Below, piece by piece: positions 45,011 to 53,776 of a stretch of DNA of 64,000 nt. Location of the stretch: NCBI RefSeq assembly GCF_001941975.2, contig NZ_CP146991.1, positions 3,407,001 to 3,471,000 on the forward strand, in the 5' to 3' direction. The notes beneath the pieces were generated by a model that was given only the letters and a program-made list of their open reading frames with translations, was not told the DNA's origin and ran no database searches. The DNA comes from Sporomusa sphaeroides DSM 2875 (GTDB lineage Bacteria > Bacillota > Negativicutes > Sporomusales > Sporomusaceae). Both the position numbers and the translations under genes were made by a program. Positions within the stretch are counted from its first letter, which is position 1. The number at the start of each line of letters is the position of its first letter.

Positions 45011-46915
45011 CTACCTTCCGACAACGCCTGTGCCGTTAATAAGTTTGTCAAGCATTTCATCCATGGTGGTCAGTACCCTGGCGGCCGCATTATAGCCTTT
45101 TTGGAAGCGAATCATATCACTTATTTCTTCATCCATGTTAACGCCGGATACCGATTGGCGCCAGTTATTGATCTGGTTGACCAGAGTTAACTGATTCTCG
45201 GTAAGGCGTTCGGCATTTTGCGTTTGAACGCCCAGAGCACCGATCATCGAACCGTAAAAGGTATCCAGCGAGGAACCGCCCAGCAGGGAAGAAACATCTA
45301 CTTTTAAGCGATTACCTAAATTGATTGCATTATCGCCGGCGGCATTGCCCTGTGGCTCTTTGGGGATGGTGAAAGTATATGTATCACCAACAGCATTATC
45401 GCTGTCAGAATTAATCCGGATGGTAATGCCATCGCCCAGAACGAACTGTTTGGGTTCTGCCACCTGATTGGGGTCGGCACTCAAAGTACCGTTGCCCAAT
45501 ATTGTTCCGTCTGTATCTTTAATCTGATAGCTTATTTGAGTGACAGCCCCGGTAACGGGATCACGGCCGTCAATCCGTACTTCATAGCTGGGAGTAACAG
45601 CACTGCCGGTATAATTCCCGCCAATAACCGCTTTACCGCCCGCAGGATTGCCTTGCGTAATATCAAGGCTTCCCACCATGGTCTTAGCAGCAATCCGGCT
45701 CAGTCCGTCAGCTGGATTAAACAGATCGGCATTCATTGTCAGTGCGTCAATCCAGAGCTGCGCCCTGGGTACACCCGGATGGTCAACACTATCATAGCCG
45801 GGACCAAACAGCGCGTCATAGTTGTTGGAGTTATTGTAGTCGGTTGCAGCACCATTGCCTGCTGCGCCAAAGAAGTTATAGCCGGTGTTATCATTAGGGT
45901 CATTGTTTATGCCGTAACCGTCCCGGTGTACGGCGTTAAATTCCTGCAGCAGAAACTGACTCATCGTGGACAACTTGTTCAGATACGCTTTGACGCTGAT
46001 ATCGCTGTCGCGGGCATCGCCTGCCGAATCTGCCGACGTCTTATCTCGGGAATCGATCAGCCCTTTAAGTTCACCGCCGGTAAAGTTAATGACGGTGCTG
46101 GTTGCCGCATCTTTAACATCGACCACTTCATAGCCATAATCCGGATCCTTGCGTGATTCGGCTTTCAGTTTATTGTTGGCATAACCGTCCACCAATACCA
46201 GGCCGGAGGATTGCACCGTATAGTTTCCTGCCTTGTCTTCCGTTACCCGGACGTTGATAATCTGCGATAACTGGTCCACAAGATAATCCCGCCGGTCACG
46301 CAAGTCATTGGCATGTGCGCTGCCGCCCATTTCGACGCGGACAATCTGCTTGTTTAAGGACAACATCTCTTCGGTGATTTGATTAATTGTGTCCACCCGG
46401 ATACCAATAACGGTATTGATATCGCCTACCATGCTTCTTAGTTGCGTATTGGCTTGCTGAATGGCATCCACCACTTCAACGCCCCGTTCGCGCAAGGCGG
46501 TTCTGGCACCATTATCCGACCCGTTGGTCGATAAAGTATTCCACGCCTTCCAAAATTTATCAAGCACGGTTTGCATGCCGGTTTCAGTAGGCTCCTGGAA
46601 TACGCCTTCCACCTGCCCCAGGGTATCTAATATAGTCTGACCATAGCCCAGCGTGGAAGTCTCTTTCCACATCTGCTGATCGATAAAGCTGTTCCGGATT
46701 CGTACAATCGACTCGGTGAGAACACCGGTGCCGATCTGCACCTTGCCAATACCGGTATAGACGGCTTGCGGGGCTGAGGTGACAAGGTTGACTCGCTGCC
46801 GGGAATAACCAGGGGTATTGGCATTGGCGATGTTATGCCCAACGGTGTCAAGGGACATCTTCTGAGCGTTAAGCCCTAGTACCACAGTATTCAGACCGCT
46901 AAATGTTGAGCGCAT
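45011..46915 (-). CDS. flgK: Hook-filament junction protein FlgK
   Basis: A 634-residue secreted junction protein. The N-terminal rod-type motif LGLNAQKMSLDTVGHNIANA is followed by NTPGYSRQRVNLVT. A flagellar hook-associated core follows (NDLRDRRDYLVDQLSQIINV at about 205-225). A variable domain lies near 400-520. The C terminus has VSGVNMDEEISDMIRFQKGY and the typical N-A-A-A-R-V-L-T-T-M-D-E-M-L-D helix. ATG follows GGAGG. It is between flgN and flgL. Confidence 0.95.
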   Translation of the reverse strand: MRSTFSGLNTVVLGLNAQKMSLDTVGHNIANANTPGYSRQRVNLVTSAPQAVYTGIGKVQIGTGVLTESIVRIRNSFIDQQMWKETSTLGYGQTILDTLGQVEGVFQEPTETGMQTVLDKFWKAWNTLSTNGSDNGARTALRERGVEVVDAIQQANTQLRSMVGDINTVIGIRVDTINQITEEMLSLNKQIVRVEMGGSAHANDLRDRRDYLVDQLSQIINVRVTEDKAGNYTVQSSGLVLVDGYANNKLKAESRKDPDYGYEVVDVKDAATSTVINFTGGELKGLIDSRDKTSADSAGDARDSDISVKAYLNKLSTMSQFLLQEFNAVHRDGYGINNDPNDNTGYNFFGAAGNGAATDYNNSNNYDALFGPGYDSVDHPGVPRAQLWIDALTMNADLFNPADGLSRIAAKTMVGSLDITQGNPAGGKAVIGGNYTGSAVTPSYEVRIDGRDPVTGAVTQISYQIKDTDGTILGNGTLSADPNQVAEPKQFVLGDGITIRINSDSDNAVGDTYTFTIPKEPQGNAAGDNAINLGNRLKVDVSSLLGGSSLDTFYGSMIGALGVQTQNAERLTENQLTLVNQINNWRQSVSGVNMDEEISDMIRFQKGYNAAARVLTTMDEMLDKLINGTGVVGR

Positions 46916-46946
46916 ATAATTCCTCCATTATGTGTCTCTCGTTTTC

Positions 46947-47444
46947 CTATGCCTTGGCATCAAACATGGACTTACCCGCCCTGCCGGTATCCGGCTGCCC
47001 TTTGGGCGCATAGGTGGGCTCGGCTGTGCTTTGGCTTAGGATATTGATGTTATAGTTAATATAATCCAGGGATTGTTTAATCAGTTTTTCATTAACCGCA
47101 TTGAGTTCTACCAGTTCGGCAGTCACTTCGGTAAAAGTCTCGCTGATGGCTCTCAGTTTAGCGGCAGTTTCCACTTCGGCCTGCTCAATAAGCACTGCCA
47201 GGGCCGTCTGGCCGGGAGGCAGTCCCAGAGCCGCCGCAAGCTCGCCGGTCAGCGTTTGGCGCAGTTTCTCCAATTTGCCGGCTTCAATGATGAGCATTTC
47301 CTCCTGTTTGGTCAGTTGCTCAAGGTCCTGCGGGTTGACCGCTACCAGAACTTCGCGTTTTTTCTGACTCAGTCGCAGCAACGCCTGGTAGATTTGAAGA
47401 TTCTGGGTTAAAAGAAGTATAAGTTTATCCCACACAGCTGTCAC
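46947..47444 (-). CDS. flgN: FlgN family export chaperone
   Basis: A 165-residue helical protein (GTG start) of the FlgN/YvyG family. It keeps FlgK and FlgL soluble before export. Residues 1-145 form a helical hairpin with LSQKKREVLVAVNPQDLEQL and TKQEEMLIIEAGKLEKLRQT. The Pro/Gly-rich tail is probably disordered. It sits directly between flgM and flgK, as in Bacillus. Confidence 0.88.
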   Translation of the reverse strand: MTAVWDKLILLLTQNLQIYQALLRLSQKKREVLVAVNPQDLEQLTKQEEMLIIEAGKLEKLRQTLTGELAAALGLPPGQTALAVLIEQAEVETAAKLRAISETFTEVTAELVELNAVNEKLIKQSLDYINYNINILSQSTAEPTYAPKGQPDTGRAGKSMFDAKA

Positions 47445-47471
47445 GAATTAAACAGCCTCCTTTTTATTCGA

Positions 47472-47765
47472 CTAAAACACGCGCTCATTTTTCGAATAGG
47501 CAATGATTCTTTCGGCAAGCTCCCGCGAGTCGACCTTATACTGACCTGTAGCTATCTTATCCGAGAATTCCTGCACTTTGGCCTCCCGGACTTCAGGCAT
47601 GTTTTTTATCGCCCGGAGATGCTGGCTTACTTCCTGAGCATGACTGGACAAAATGACTTCATCCGGACGCTGAGTCGGACTTACGCCCTGGCTCTTAGCG
47701 CCTTTGGACACTTTGGTTTGTTCACCATAGACTTTGGCAATATTTTGGATATTTTTTATATTCAT
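47472..47765 (-). CDS. flgM: Anti-sigma-28 factor FlgM
   Basis: A 97-residue inhibitor of the flagellar sigma factor. The N-terminal half is probably disordered. The C-terminal binding part has VILSSHAQEVSQHLRAIKN, then VREAKVQEFSDKIATGQYKV and D-S-R-E-L-A-E-R-I-I. FlgM holds sigma-28 until hook completion allows its export. It starts the flgM-flgN-flgK-flgL-DUF6470 operon. A sigma-28-like promoter just upstream would give negative feedback. Confidence 0.93.
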   Translation of the reverse strand: MNIKNIQNIAKVYGEQTKVSKGAKSQGVSPTQRPDEVILSSHAQEVSQHLRAIKNMPEVREAKVQEFSDKIATGQYKVDSRELAERIIAYSKNERVF

Positions 47766-47799
47766 ACGAGCACCTCACAACTCAGGAATTCTTATTTTA

Positions 47800-47826
47800 T
47801 TATCGTCAAAAATGGCGGGGTTATTA
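47800..47826 (-). promoter_or_regulatory. Probable sigma-28 promoter of flgM
   Basis: TAAT (47823-47826), exactly 15 nt, then GACGATAA (47800-47807). It matches 3 of 4 and 7 of 8 consensus bases. The spacer contains one arm of the terminator at 47814-47835. Confidence 0.65.
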
Positions 47827-47835
47827 ATCCCCGCC
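47814..47835 (-). terminator. Intrinsic terminator between yvyF and flgM
   Basis: The stem GGCGGGG/CCCCGCC (47814-47820 with 47829-47835) is followed on the minus strand by ATTTTT. It would end the yvyF transcript just before flgM and overlaps the sigma-28 element. Confidence 0.85.
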
Positions 47836-47902
47836 ACAAGCAATTAGAATGAATTATTAAGCTATATCGCTTTGTTTCACTGTTTTACTCAAGATATCAA
47901 CG

Positions 47903-48301
47903 TTATTTATCTCCCAAGACTTTTCCATACATCCGCGAACGCTGGCGCTGTGAATTTTGCGGTTCATGCTTTTCGTGCTGGTCGTCCGTATGTATCTGAT
48001 CCAGGATATTTTTACTGCATTTATCGCACAAGCGTCCCTCGTCAATCAAGGTTCCACAGGTTTCACAGGGATAAGAAATCGCACTGCCCATGATGCGGCC
48101 ACTGCGCAGCAGGCGCAATATAATCTTGTGTTTCACGCCGGTGGCTTGGTGGATTTCTTCGAGAGTAGCTTTGTCTATATCGCGCAGATACTCTACTACC
48201 TTTTCTGCATCATCTTCTTGCCTGCGGTAACATTCCGGACAAACCCTTGCTGCATTTTCGACATAAACCTTGCCACATTCCGAACAATTCGCAAGTCCCA
48301 T
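47903..48301 (-). CDS. yvyF: Flagellar operon protein YvyF (TIGR03826-like)
   Basis: A 132-residue protein with two zinc-ribbon-like pairs: CSECGKVYVENAARVCPEC near the N terminus and CETCGTLIDEGRLCDKCSKN in the middle. A helix-turn-helix-like segment lies between them (EEIHQATGVKHKIILRLLRS). The order yvyF-flgM-flgN-flgK is that of Bacillus, which supports the call. Its function is still unclear; a regulatory role is suggested by the domain plan. ATG 48301 follows a G-rich ribosome site. The longer frame from 48349 begins in the leader. Confidence 0.88.
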   Translation of the reverse strand: MGLANCSECGKVYVENAARVCPECYRRQEDDAEKVVEYLRDIDKATLEEIHQATGVKHKIILRLLRSGRIMGSAISYPCETCGTLIDEGRLCDKCSKNILDQIHTDDQHEKHEPQNSQRQRSRMYGKVLGDK

Positions 48302-48546
48302 GAGTTGGCCCCCCTTTTTCTCGTTATCGTTATTATATAGCATTTTCATGCTATAGCCTAGGCCTTTAGACTCATTTCTAAGATATTGGACATTTTTTTA
48401 TAAAACCAAGCAGGATTATGACGGTTTTTGGCTAATTACTTTATTGCTTATTTTACGGTTTTTTACCCTTTGGTTTGAAAAATACGTGCTTATATCGTAT
48501 TTTTCGTTGTTTAAATTATGGAAATCAGACAAGATAGTGACTATTG

Positions 48547-49179
48547 ATGCTGATCTCCAAGGAAAGGCAGTTTGTCGTGTATATGCTAACGCTGATGCAG
48601 GACCCCGAAATTTATGCCACTGATACTGAAACAGTCAATGGCATAATTGCCAATTTTATGCAGCTTATTCAATTAAAGAATGCCAAACTATTTTTGCACA
48701 GCCATCAGGTAGCCAATTATGCGGTCAGTGTTGCCGCAAAAATGAGGCTTCCGCGGGAAGAAATTGAGCGCATCCGTTTGGCCGCATTGTTACATGATGT
48801 GGGGCAGATTACCGTGCCCAATCAGGTGCTGGCCAAAGTGCCTTATTTGTCGACCCGTGAGATGAGTGTGTATAAAAATCATTGCAATGCCGGCAGTTGC
48901 ATGTTGGAAAATATCCCTTCCTGCCAGGAGCTTATTCCCTATATCCGTTTTCACCATGAACGTTTTGACGGCACAGGCTATCCTAAGCGGCTAAAAGGCG
49001 TAAACATCCCGCTCGGTGCACGCATTATCGCGGTAGCCAATCACTATGACCGGTTTATTAACCCGTGCACACAGCATTGGGTTAAGACCAAGGGCGAAGC
49101 GGTCCGCGAGCTCTTAAGCCTGTCCGGTATGGCCTTTGATCCGGAGGTTGTCCGGGCGTTTATTGACGCGCTGGGATAA
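48547..49179 (+). CDS. HD-GYP domain protein, stand-alone
   Basis: A 210-residue protein consisting almost only of an HD-GYP domain. The first His is in KLFLHSHQVANYAV, the HD pair in LAALLHDVGQITVPNQVL, and the family signature in FHHERFDGTGYPKRLKG. Such domains hydrolyse cyclic di-GMP or related dinucleotides, which fits a motility neighbourhood. No receiver or sensor domain is attached. It is transcribed opposite to the flanking genes and ends one base short of comFC. The ribosome site is weak; ATG 48547 or TTG 48544 starts it. Confidence 0.9.
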   Translation: MLISKERQFVVYMLTLMQDPEIYATDTETVNGIIANFMQLIQLKNAKLFLHSHQVANYAVSVAAKMRLPREEIERIRLAALLHDVGQITVPNQVLAKVPYLSTREMSVYKNHCNAGSCMLENIPSCQELIPYIRFHHERFDGTGYPKRLKGVNIPLGARIIAVANHYDRFINPCTQHWVKTKGEAVRELLSLSGMAFDPEVVRAFIDALG

Positions 49180-49180
49180 G

Positions 49181-49840
49181 TCACCGCGCCCCGCTGGCCA
49201 GTGCCAGTCCCGTAACCGCCAGCGCCCCGGATTTTTTGAGCGCTTTTGCACATTCATCCATAGTCAGTCCGCTTGTGAAGATATCATCAACCAACAGGAT
49301 ACTTTTCCCCGCTACTAATTTAGGGCGCGTTACGGTAAACGCGCCTTTTATGTTTTTGCGGCGTTCTTTTAGGCGAAGCTCCCATTGGGGCAGGGTAGGA
49401 GTTGTACGGGCAAGTGCCTCGACCCAGGCCAGGTTTCGCCTTAGTGCCCAGGGTTTGAAAATAAGGGCGGTCTGGTTGAAGCCGCGCTCTTTGAGACGGC
49501 CGAAGTGGAGCGGCACAGGCACTACTGCATCAATACCGCGGTATCGCTCTGCCGTTACGCCATAGTCCAGCAGGTATCCCAGCTTAGTAGCCTGGCGGGT
49601 GATGCGGCGAAATTTCATGTCACGGATCAGGCGCTGCACCTGACCGCTATAGTCGGTCACCGTCAGGCAGGCATCCAGCCACTGCAGCTTATGTATAGCC
49701 AGTGAAACCTGCCTGATGGTAACGATCTTATCAAGACACACCTGGCACCAGCCGTAGCTGCTGCCGGCCCATTGCCGGCAGGACGGACAGCGCCTGGGGA
49801 AAATCAATTCGAGCAGAGCTTCCAGCCAATCGGTTAGCAT
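49181..49840 (-). CDS. comFC: ComF family protein (ComFC-like)
   Basis: A 219-residue protein. An N-terminal four-cysteine zinc site is visible in CPSCRQWAGSSYGWCQVC, and a phosphoribosyltransferase-type domain carries the PRPP loop ILLVDDIFTSGLTMDECA. Comparable proteins are needed for uptake of single-stranded DNA in natural transformation. ComFA and ComFB genes are absent here; recD2 takes their place upstream. It overlaps recD2 by 7 nt, so they form one operon. The position upstream of yvyF-flgM resembles the Bacillus comF-flg region, apart from the inserted HD-GYP gene. Confidence 0.9.
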   Translation of the reverse strand: MLTDWLEALLELIFPRRCPSCRQWAGSSYGWCQVCLDKIVTIRQVSLAIHKLQWLDACLTVTDYSGQVQRLIRDMKFRRITRQATKLGYLLDYGVTAERYRGIDAVVPVPLHFGRLKERGFNQTALIFKPWALRRNLAWVEALARTTPTLPQWELRLKERRKNIKGAFTVTRPKLVAGKSILLVDDIFTSGLTMDECAKALKKSGALAVTGLALASGAR

Positions 49841-51993
49841 AAGGCTTCACCCTGGAGGCGTTCGGCCAGCAGCGAATAGCGGCGGCGGGTCCGGTCACTC
49901 ATGACCGCGGTGTTAAGCGCTGCCTTGGTGCCCAGCAATATGACCCGCTCTTTGGCCCGGGTAACGGCGGTGTATAAGAGATTGCGCTGCAGCATAATAT
50001 GATGGCCCGGCGTAAGCGGCATGACGACAACCGGATACTCGCTGCCCTGACTCTTGTGAACACTCATGGCATAGGCCAGGGTTAGCTCATCATGTTCGCC
50101 TTTGTCGTACACTACATCATCTTCCGGATAGCGGACAAGCACCTTGCCATCGGCAATGGCCAGGATGTAGCCAATATCGCCGTTAAAAACCCGTTTGGTA
50201 TAATTGTTGCGAACCTGCATGACTTTATCGCCTTCCCGCAGCACCTGGTTGACACTCTGGATGTAGTCCTTGCCGTCCTTAGGCGGATTGAGCGCCGCCT
50301 GCAGCAGCCGGTTCAGATTCTCGACCCCGCAGGGCTGGCGGTGCATGGGGGAAAGCACCTGAACATCGCGCCAGCTATCAAAGCCTTCCTGAGTCAGCTC
50401 GGTTTGGCAGAGCTCGACAATGGCCTTGGCGGCCGACTCACTGTCAGGCATTTCGCGAAACTGAAAATCATTACTGCCGAATTCAGGCAAACGTGCCCGG
50501 TTAATCCGGTGGGCGTTGAGCACGATCATGCTTTCGCCTGCCTGGCGGAAGACTTCAGTGAGCCGCACCACCGGGATGGCGCCCGACCGGATGATATCCT
50601 TGAGTACCGAGCCTGGTCCAACCGCCGGCAGCTGATCAACATCACCCACCAGCACCACCCGGCAGCCGTCCGGTACAGCCTGCAGAAAATAACTGGTTAA
50701 AAGCATATCCATCATGGAGGTCTCATCGACAATTACGGCATCCGCATCCAGCGGGTTTAGCTCATCCCGGGCAAATATCGGCTCATCATCGGCCCCACCC
50801 CCAGCTTCGAGCAAGCGGTGGATGGTCATAGCCCCGCGCCCGCTGGTCTCGGCCAGCCGTTTGGCAGCCCGGCCGGTGGGTGCGCCTAATACGATTTTTA
50901 ATCCCTGCTGTTCCAGCAGCGCTAAAATGCCTTTAACGGTCGTCGTCTTCCCTGTTCCCGGTCCACCGGTTAATACCAGCACCCCATGGGTCATAGCGGC
51001 CGCCAGTGCCTGGCGCTGCGCCGCTGCCAGGGTAACTCCGGCAGCTGCCTCCCACTGGTCCACCAACGCCTCCGGGTCAATGCCCTCCAGGGGCTTGGCT
51101 TTCTCCTTGAGCAGGAGCAGGCGGTCTGTCACCAGCTTTTCGGCCCGGTAGAGATAACGCGGGTATATCAGGGTCACACCATGGAAATCCTCGGTATACA
51201 ACTTCCCGCGCTCAATTTGCTGTCTGACAACGGCGGCGATCTCGGTTTGCTCAATATTGAGGAGTTTGGCCGTTTCTTCGGTAAGTACCTCCTCCGGCAC
51301 GCAGCAGTGACCGGCCTGCCCGGTCATGAGCAGCGCAAACTGCACTCCTGCCGCCAGCCGTGAAGGATGGTCCCGGTCAAAGCCTAAGGCGCCGGCAATC
51401 TGGTCGGCAATACGAAAGCCAATACCTTTTACCTCTTCCGCCATTCTATAGGGGTCTGTCTGAAGCACGGCAACCGAGTCTGAGCCGTAACAGGCAAAAA
51501 TTCGGACAGCGTAGGCGCTGGTGACACCATGCATTTCTAAAAATAGCATAACTTCCTTCAGCTCGGCCTGCTCGGCATAGGACTGGCGGATTTGTTCCAG
51601 CTTCTTGCTGCCGATCCCCTCTACTTCGGCTAAGCGGTGGGGGTAAAGTTCAATAATCTCCAGCGTCCGCACGCCAAAATGCTTGATCAGCCGGGCAGCC
51701 ATAGCCGGGCCAACGCCTTTGACGGCCCCTGATGCCAGAAACCGCTCTATGCCCTGCTCGGAGGTTGGCTGAATACGCCGGCAGGCTGCGGCTTTGAACT
51801 GCCGTCCGTAACGGGCATGCTCCACCCATTCTCCGGTCAGCTTCACTTGTTCACCGACAAGCGGCGGAGGAAAACTGCCGGTTACGGCCACGGTTGCCGT
51901 TTCATTGCCCGGCTTAAGGCGAAATACCGTAAAGCTGCCATCGGCTGCCTGAAATGTTATATTCTCTACAATACCTTCTAGATTATTATCCAC
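49834..51993 (-). CDS. recD2: RecD2-type ATP-dependent DNA helicase
   Basis: A 719-residue SF1B 5'-3' helicase. The N-terminal OB and helix-hairpin-helix part includes ASGAVKGVGPAMAARLIKHF and AEVEGIGSKKLEQI. The helicase core has Walker A LTGGPGTGKTTTVKGI, Walker B VIVDETSMMDMLL, LVGDVDQLPAVGPG (motif III) and AMSVHKSQGSEYPVVV plus YTAVTRAKERVILLG at the end. GTG 51993, eight bases after GGGAG, is preferred over GTG 52008. RecD2 works in replication-linked repair without RecBC. Confidence 0.94.
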   Translation of the reverse strand: MDNNLEGIVENITFQAADGSFTVFRLKPGNETATVAVTGSFPPPLVGEQVKLTGEWVEHARYGRQFKAAACRRIQPTSEQGIERFLASGAVKGVGPAMAARLIKHFGVRTLEIIELYPHRLAEVEGIGSKKLEQIRQSYAEQAELKEVMLFLEMHGVTSAYAVRIFACYGSDSVAVLQTDPYRMAEEVKGIGFRIADQIAGALGFDRDHPSRLAAGVQFALLMTGQAGHCCVPEEVLTEETAKLLNIEQTEIAAVVRQQIERGKLYTEDFHGVTLIYPRYLYRAEKLVTDRLLLLKEKAKPLEGIDPEALVDQWEAAAGVTLAAAQRQALAAAMTHGVLVLTGGPGTGKTTTVKGILALLEQQGLKIVLGAPTGRAAKRLAETSGRGAMTIHRLLEAGGGADDEPIFARDELNPLDADAVIVDETSMMDMLLTSYFLQAVPDGCRVVLVGDVDQLPAVGPGSVLKDIIRSGAIPVVRLTEVFRQAGESMIVLNAHRINRARLPEFGSNDFQFREMPDSESAAKAIVELCQTELTQEGFDSWRDVQVLSPMHRQPCGVENLNRLLQAALNPPKDGKDYIQSVNQVLREGDKVMQVRNNYTKRVFNGDIGYILAIADGKVLVRYPEDDVVYDKGEHDELTLAYAMSVHKSQGSEYPVVVMPLTPGHHIMLQRNLLYTAVTRAKERVILLGTKAALNTAVMSDRTRRRYSLLAERLQGEALC

Positions 51994-52172
51994 GGTTATA
52001 ACTCCCACTGCTTAGTACATCCAAACATAAGTTCCTTTTTCTTAATTCGCACCCCTTGAGAAAAGTCCTGCATATTTTTTCACTGAAAAGGAAGGATTTT
52101 CGTCACAGACAAAGTACTATATACATAGATATTGCATTTGCAACAACGATTTACAAATTGTGAGGCAGAACG

Positions 52173-52313
52173 ATGAAAGAAAACATGTACACCTACCATT
52201 ACTTTCAAAATCGCGCCATTAAGCGCCCGTCCCGCATTGCCGGTCTTGTCTTCCAATTGGTACTTTTGTCTTCCATTGTGTATAGTATTGCTGCACTTTA
52301 TCTTAAACCATAA
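52173..52313 (+). CDS. Small protein with one membrane segment
   Basis: A 46-codon ORF too short for most gene finders. The site GAGG lies seven bases before ATG 52173. The N-terminal half is polar and basic (MKENMYTYHYFQNRAIKRPS). The C-terminal half is one hydrophobic helix (IAGLVFQLVLLSSIVYSIAA). It ends just before a strong hairpin. I do not recognise it. It is plausible but could be a chance frame. Confidence 0.45.
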   Translation: MKENMYTYHYFQNRAIKRPSRIAGLVFQLVLLSSIVYSIAALYLKP

Positions 52314-52352
52314 GATAAGATTTTCACCACCGCAGGCAATAGGCACAAACGA

Positions 52353-52389
52353 ATGCCCTGTTTACCGAATACCGGTAAACAGGGCATTG
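52353..52389. terminator. Strong hairpin between converging genes
   Basis: A 16-bp perfect stem (52353-52368 with 52374-52389) with a 5-nt loop lies between the small plus-strand ORF and the DUF2922 gene. U-runs are weak on both sides. Confidence 0.75.
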
Positions 52390-52406
52390 CTATGTTGTTC
52401 AGAGTC

Positions 52407-52619
52407 TTACACCAGTGCCACAGTTTCCCGGTTGCTGATGCGGGCTTCTACCTGCCCGGCCAAGGTGTTGCCTTTGACGACAAAAATATTTTTGTCGATG
52501 ATGTCCTGCATCACAGCCTGCACCTGAGCCAATGTCAGGTCATCTTTGGGGTCGGCCACACTGATAACCGTCTCTTTGCCGGCACTGTTGAGAAACACCA
52601 TTTGCAGCGTCTTAGTCAT
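52407..52619 (-). CDS. DUF2922 family protein
   Basis: A 70-residue protein with the family pattern LQMVFLNSAGKETVISVADP, then LTLAQVQAVMQDIIDKNIF and a short beta-rich end. The function is not known. It follows a DUF1659 gene (49 bp), and both lie behind a sigma-factor gene. These two small families often occur together in Firmicutes. Confidence 0.88.
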   Translation of the reverse strand: MTKTLQMVFLNSAGKETVISVADPKDDLTLAQVQAVMQDIIDKNIFVVKGNTLAGQVEARISNRETVALV

Positions 52620-52668
52620 AGGTTACTCCTCCTTTCTTACAGTACTGCGGGGGAAGCTTGCCCCCCTG

Positions 52669-52893
52669 TTACTGGTTTACGAGATTGTTCAGGTCCTGGC
52701 GGACAATGTCTGCCAGGGTGTGCTCCTGCAGACCTGCCACCCCTTCGGCCACTGCAAACAAATCGCTGTCGGTCGCGCCTGGATTGACATTAGCGAATGT
52801 CCGGTTCCGGTAAACCGGATTGCCGGAAGCGTTTACACCGGTCTGCACCTTGAGCACCAGTTTGCCGCTTTGCGGCATTTTTACTACTGCCAT
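52669..52893 (-). CDS. DUF1659 family protein
   Basis: A 74-residue protein with KLVLKVQTGVNASGNPVYRN and RTFANVNPGATDSDLFAVAE, a DUF1659 pattern. It is predicted as a small beta-rich start with a helical end. ATG 52893 is placed eight bases after AAGGAGG; the longer form from GTG 52902 would crowd that site. Function unknown. It sits between the sigma factor and the DUF2922 gene. Confidence 0.88.
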   Translation of the reverse strand: MAVVKMPQSGKLVLKVQTGVNASGNPVYRNRTFANVNPGATDSDLFAVAEGVAGLQEHTLADIVRQDLNNLVNQ

Positions 52894-52939
52894 GCTGCTC
52901 ACCTCCTTATGCTCTCATACATTCCGGTCATGTTTGGTT

Positions 52940-53536
52940 TTAAATGGGTAACAAAAGATTTTTCGCCAATTCCTTTTTTAAGCGGGCTAAGCCGCGCTGC
53001 CTCAGACTATAGACCGCCTGGGGCGTAATTCCAAGCTCTGCCGCTATATCTGCCAGCCGCGCTTCTCCCAGTAACGTCCTGGCTACGGCTGTCTGCTGTT
53101 TAGCCGGCAGCAAGGCTAACGCTTCCCGGACAGCTATGACAGAAAAATTGGCCTCTGCCTCGGCCTCCACATTGTCGGCTGCTGCCAGAGTGTCCAGTAA
53201 ACCCGGCCTTTCTTTGGCTTCCTCCTCCGCACCGCCGGTCAGAAACAGTTCCTGCTGCCAGCGCCGCCGTTCGCGTTTGAACAAATTCCATACCGCATAC
53301 CTGACCCGGCTCTCAACATAGCCGGCAAACCGGACCCCGGCGGCCGGATCATAGGTTCGTACCGCCGCCGCCACTGCCAGCCACCCTTCGGCGGCAGCCT
53401 CTTCTTTAATTCCAGCCACATGCGGCTGATTGGCATACTTTTTCACCAAGCCGGCAAACCGCCGGCAAACTTCCGCAAAAGCCTCTCCGCCCTCATTCCC
53501 GGCCTGGGCCTGTATAACCAACTGTTCTATATTCAT
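52940..53536 (-). CDS. Sigma-70 family RNA polymerase sigma factor
   Basis: A 198-residue alternative sigma factor with region 2 (about 10-85, ending YVESRVRYAVWNLFKRERRR) and region 4 (about 135-190, LPAKQQTAVARTLLGEARLA and the HTH DIAAELGITPQAVYSLRQRG). The middle (about 90-125) is acidic and low complexity. No anti-sigma gene is adjacent. DUF1659 and DUF2922 genes follow and may be its targets or partners. ATG 53536 follows AGGTGAGG. Two stable hairpins lie upstream in the leader. Confidence 0.88.
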   Translation of the reverse strand: MNIEQLVIQAQAGNEGGEAFAEVCRRFAGLVKKYANQPHVAGIKEEAAAEGWLAVAAAVRTYDPAAGVRFAGYVESRVRYAVWNLFKRERRRWQQELFLTGGAEEEAKERPGLLDTLAAADNVEAEAEANFSVIAVREALALLPAKQQTAVARTLLGEARLADIAAELGITPQAVYSLRQRGLARLKKELAKNLLLPI

Positions 53537-53618
53537 TATCCTCACCTGTTGGCGAGGAACCGGTCCCTCTTATATTAGCGCTGGCTACAGAGTAGCATGG
53601 CCGGTGAGGAAAAAACAA

Positions 53619-53660
53619 AAGCCGTCCTGGCTCAGGTCAATACCCGAGCCAGGACGGCTT
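53619..53660 (-). terminator. Intrinsic terminator or attenuator before the sigma factor gene
   Basis: A 15-bp perfect stem (53619-53633 with 53646-53660) is followed on the minus strand by TTTTGTTTTTTCC. It lies about 80 bp before the sigma gene. It can end transcripts from the ABC-F gene or attenuate the sigma operon. Confidence 0.85.
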
Positions 53661-53662
53661 GC

Positions 53663-53693
53663 TGCATAAAGCGTCCACGAAGGACGCTTTATG
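53663..53693 (-). repeat. Second hairpin adjacent to the terminator
   Basis: GCATAAAGCGTCC (53663-53675) pairs perfectly with GGACGCTTTATGC (53681-53693) around 5 nt. It is only two bases from the terminator stem, so the two hairpins would stack in one leader RNA. Confidence 0.8.
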
Positions 53694-53776
53694 CGCAAAG
53701 AATTAGTTGTTATGGTATTATCAGAAAAATCATAATTTTAGTGCTGGATTTTTACCGATTTTCCCTTATAATGAAA

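Noticed and set aside
45536-46156. 206-codon frame antisense to flgK
   Set aside because: Shadow of a conserved flagellar gene.
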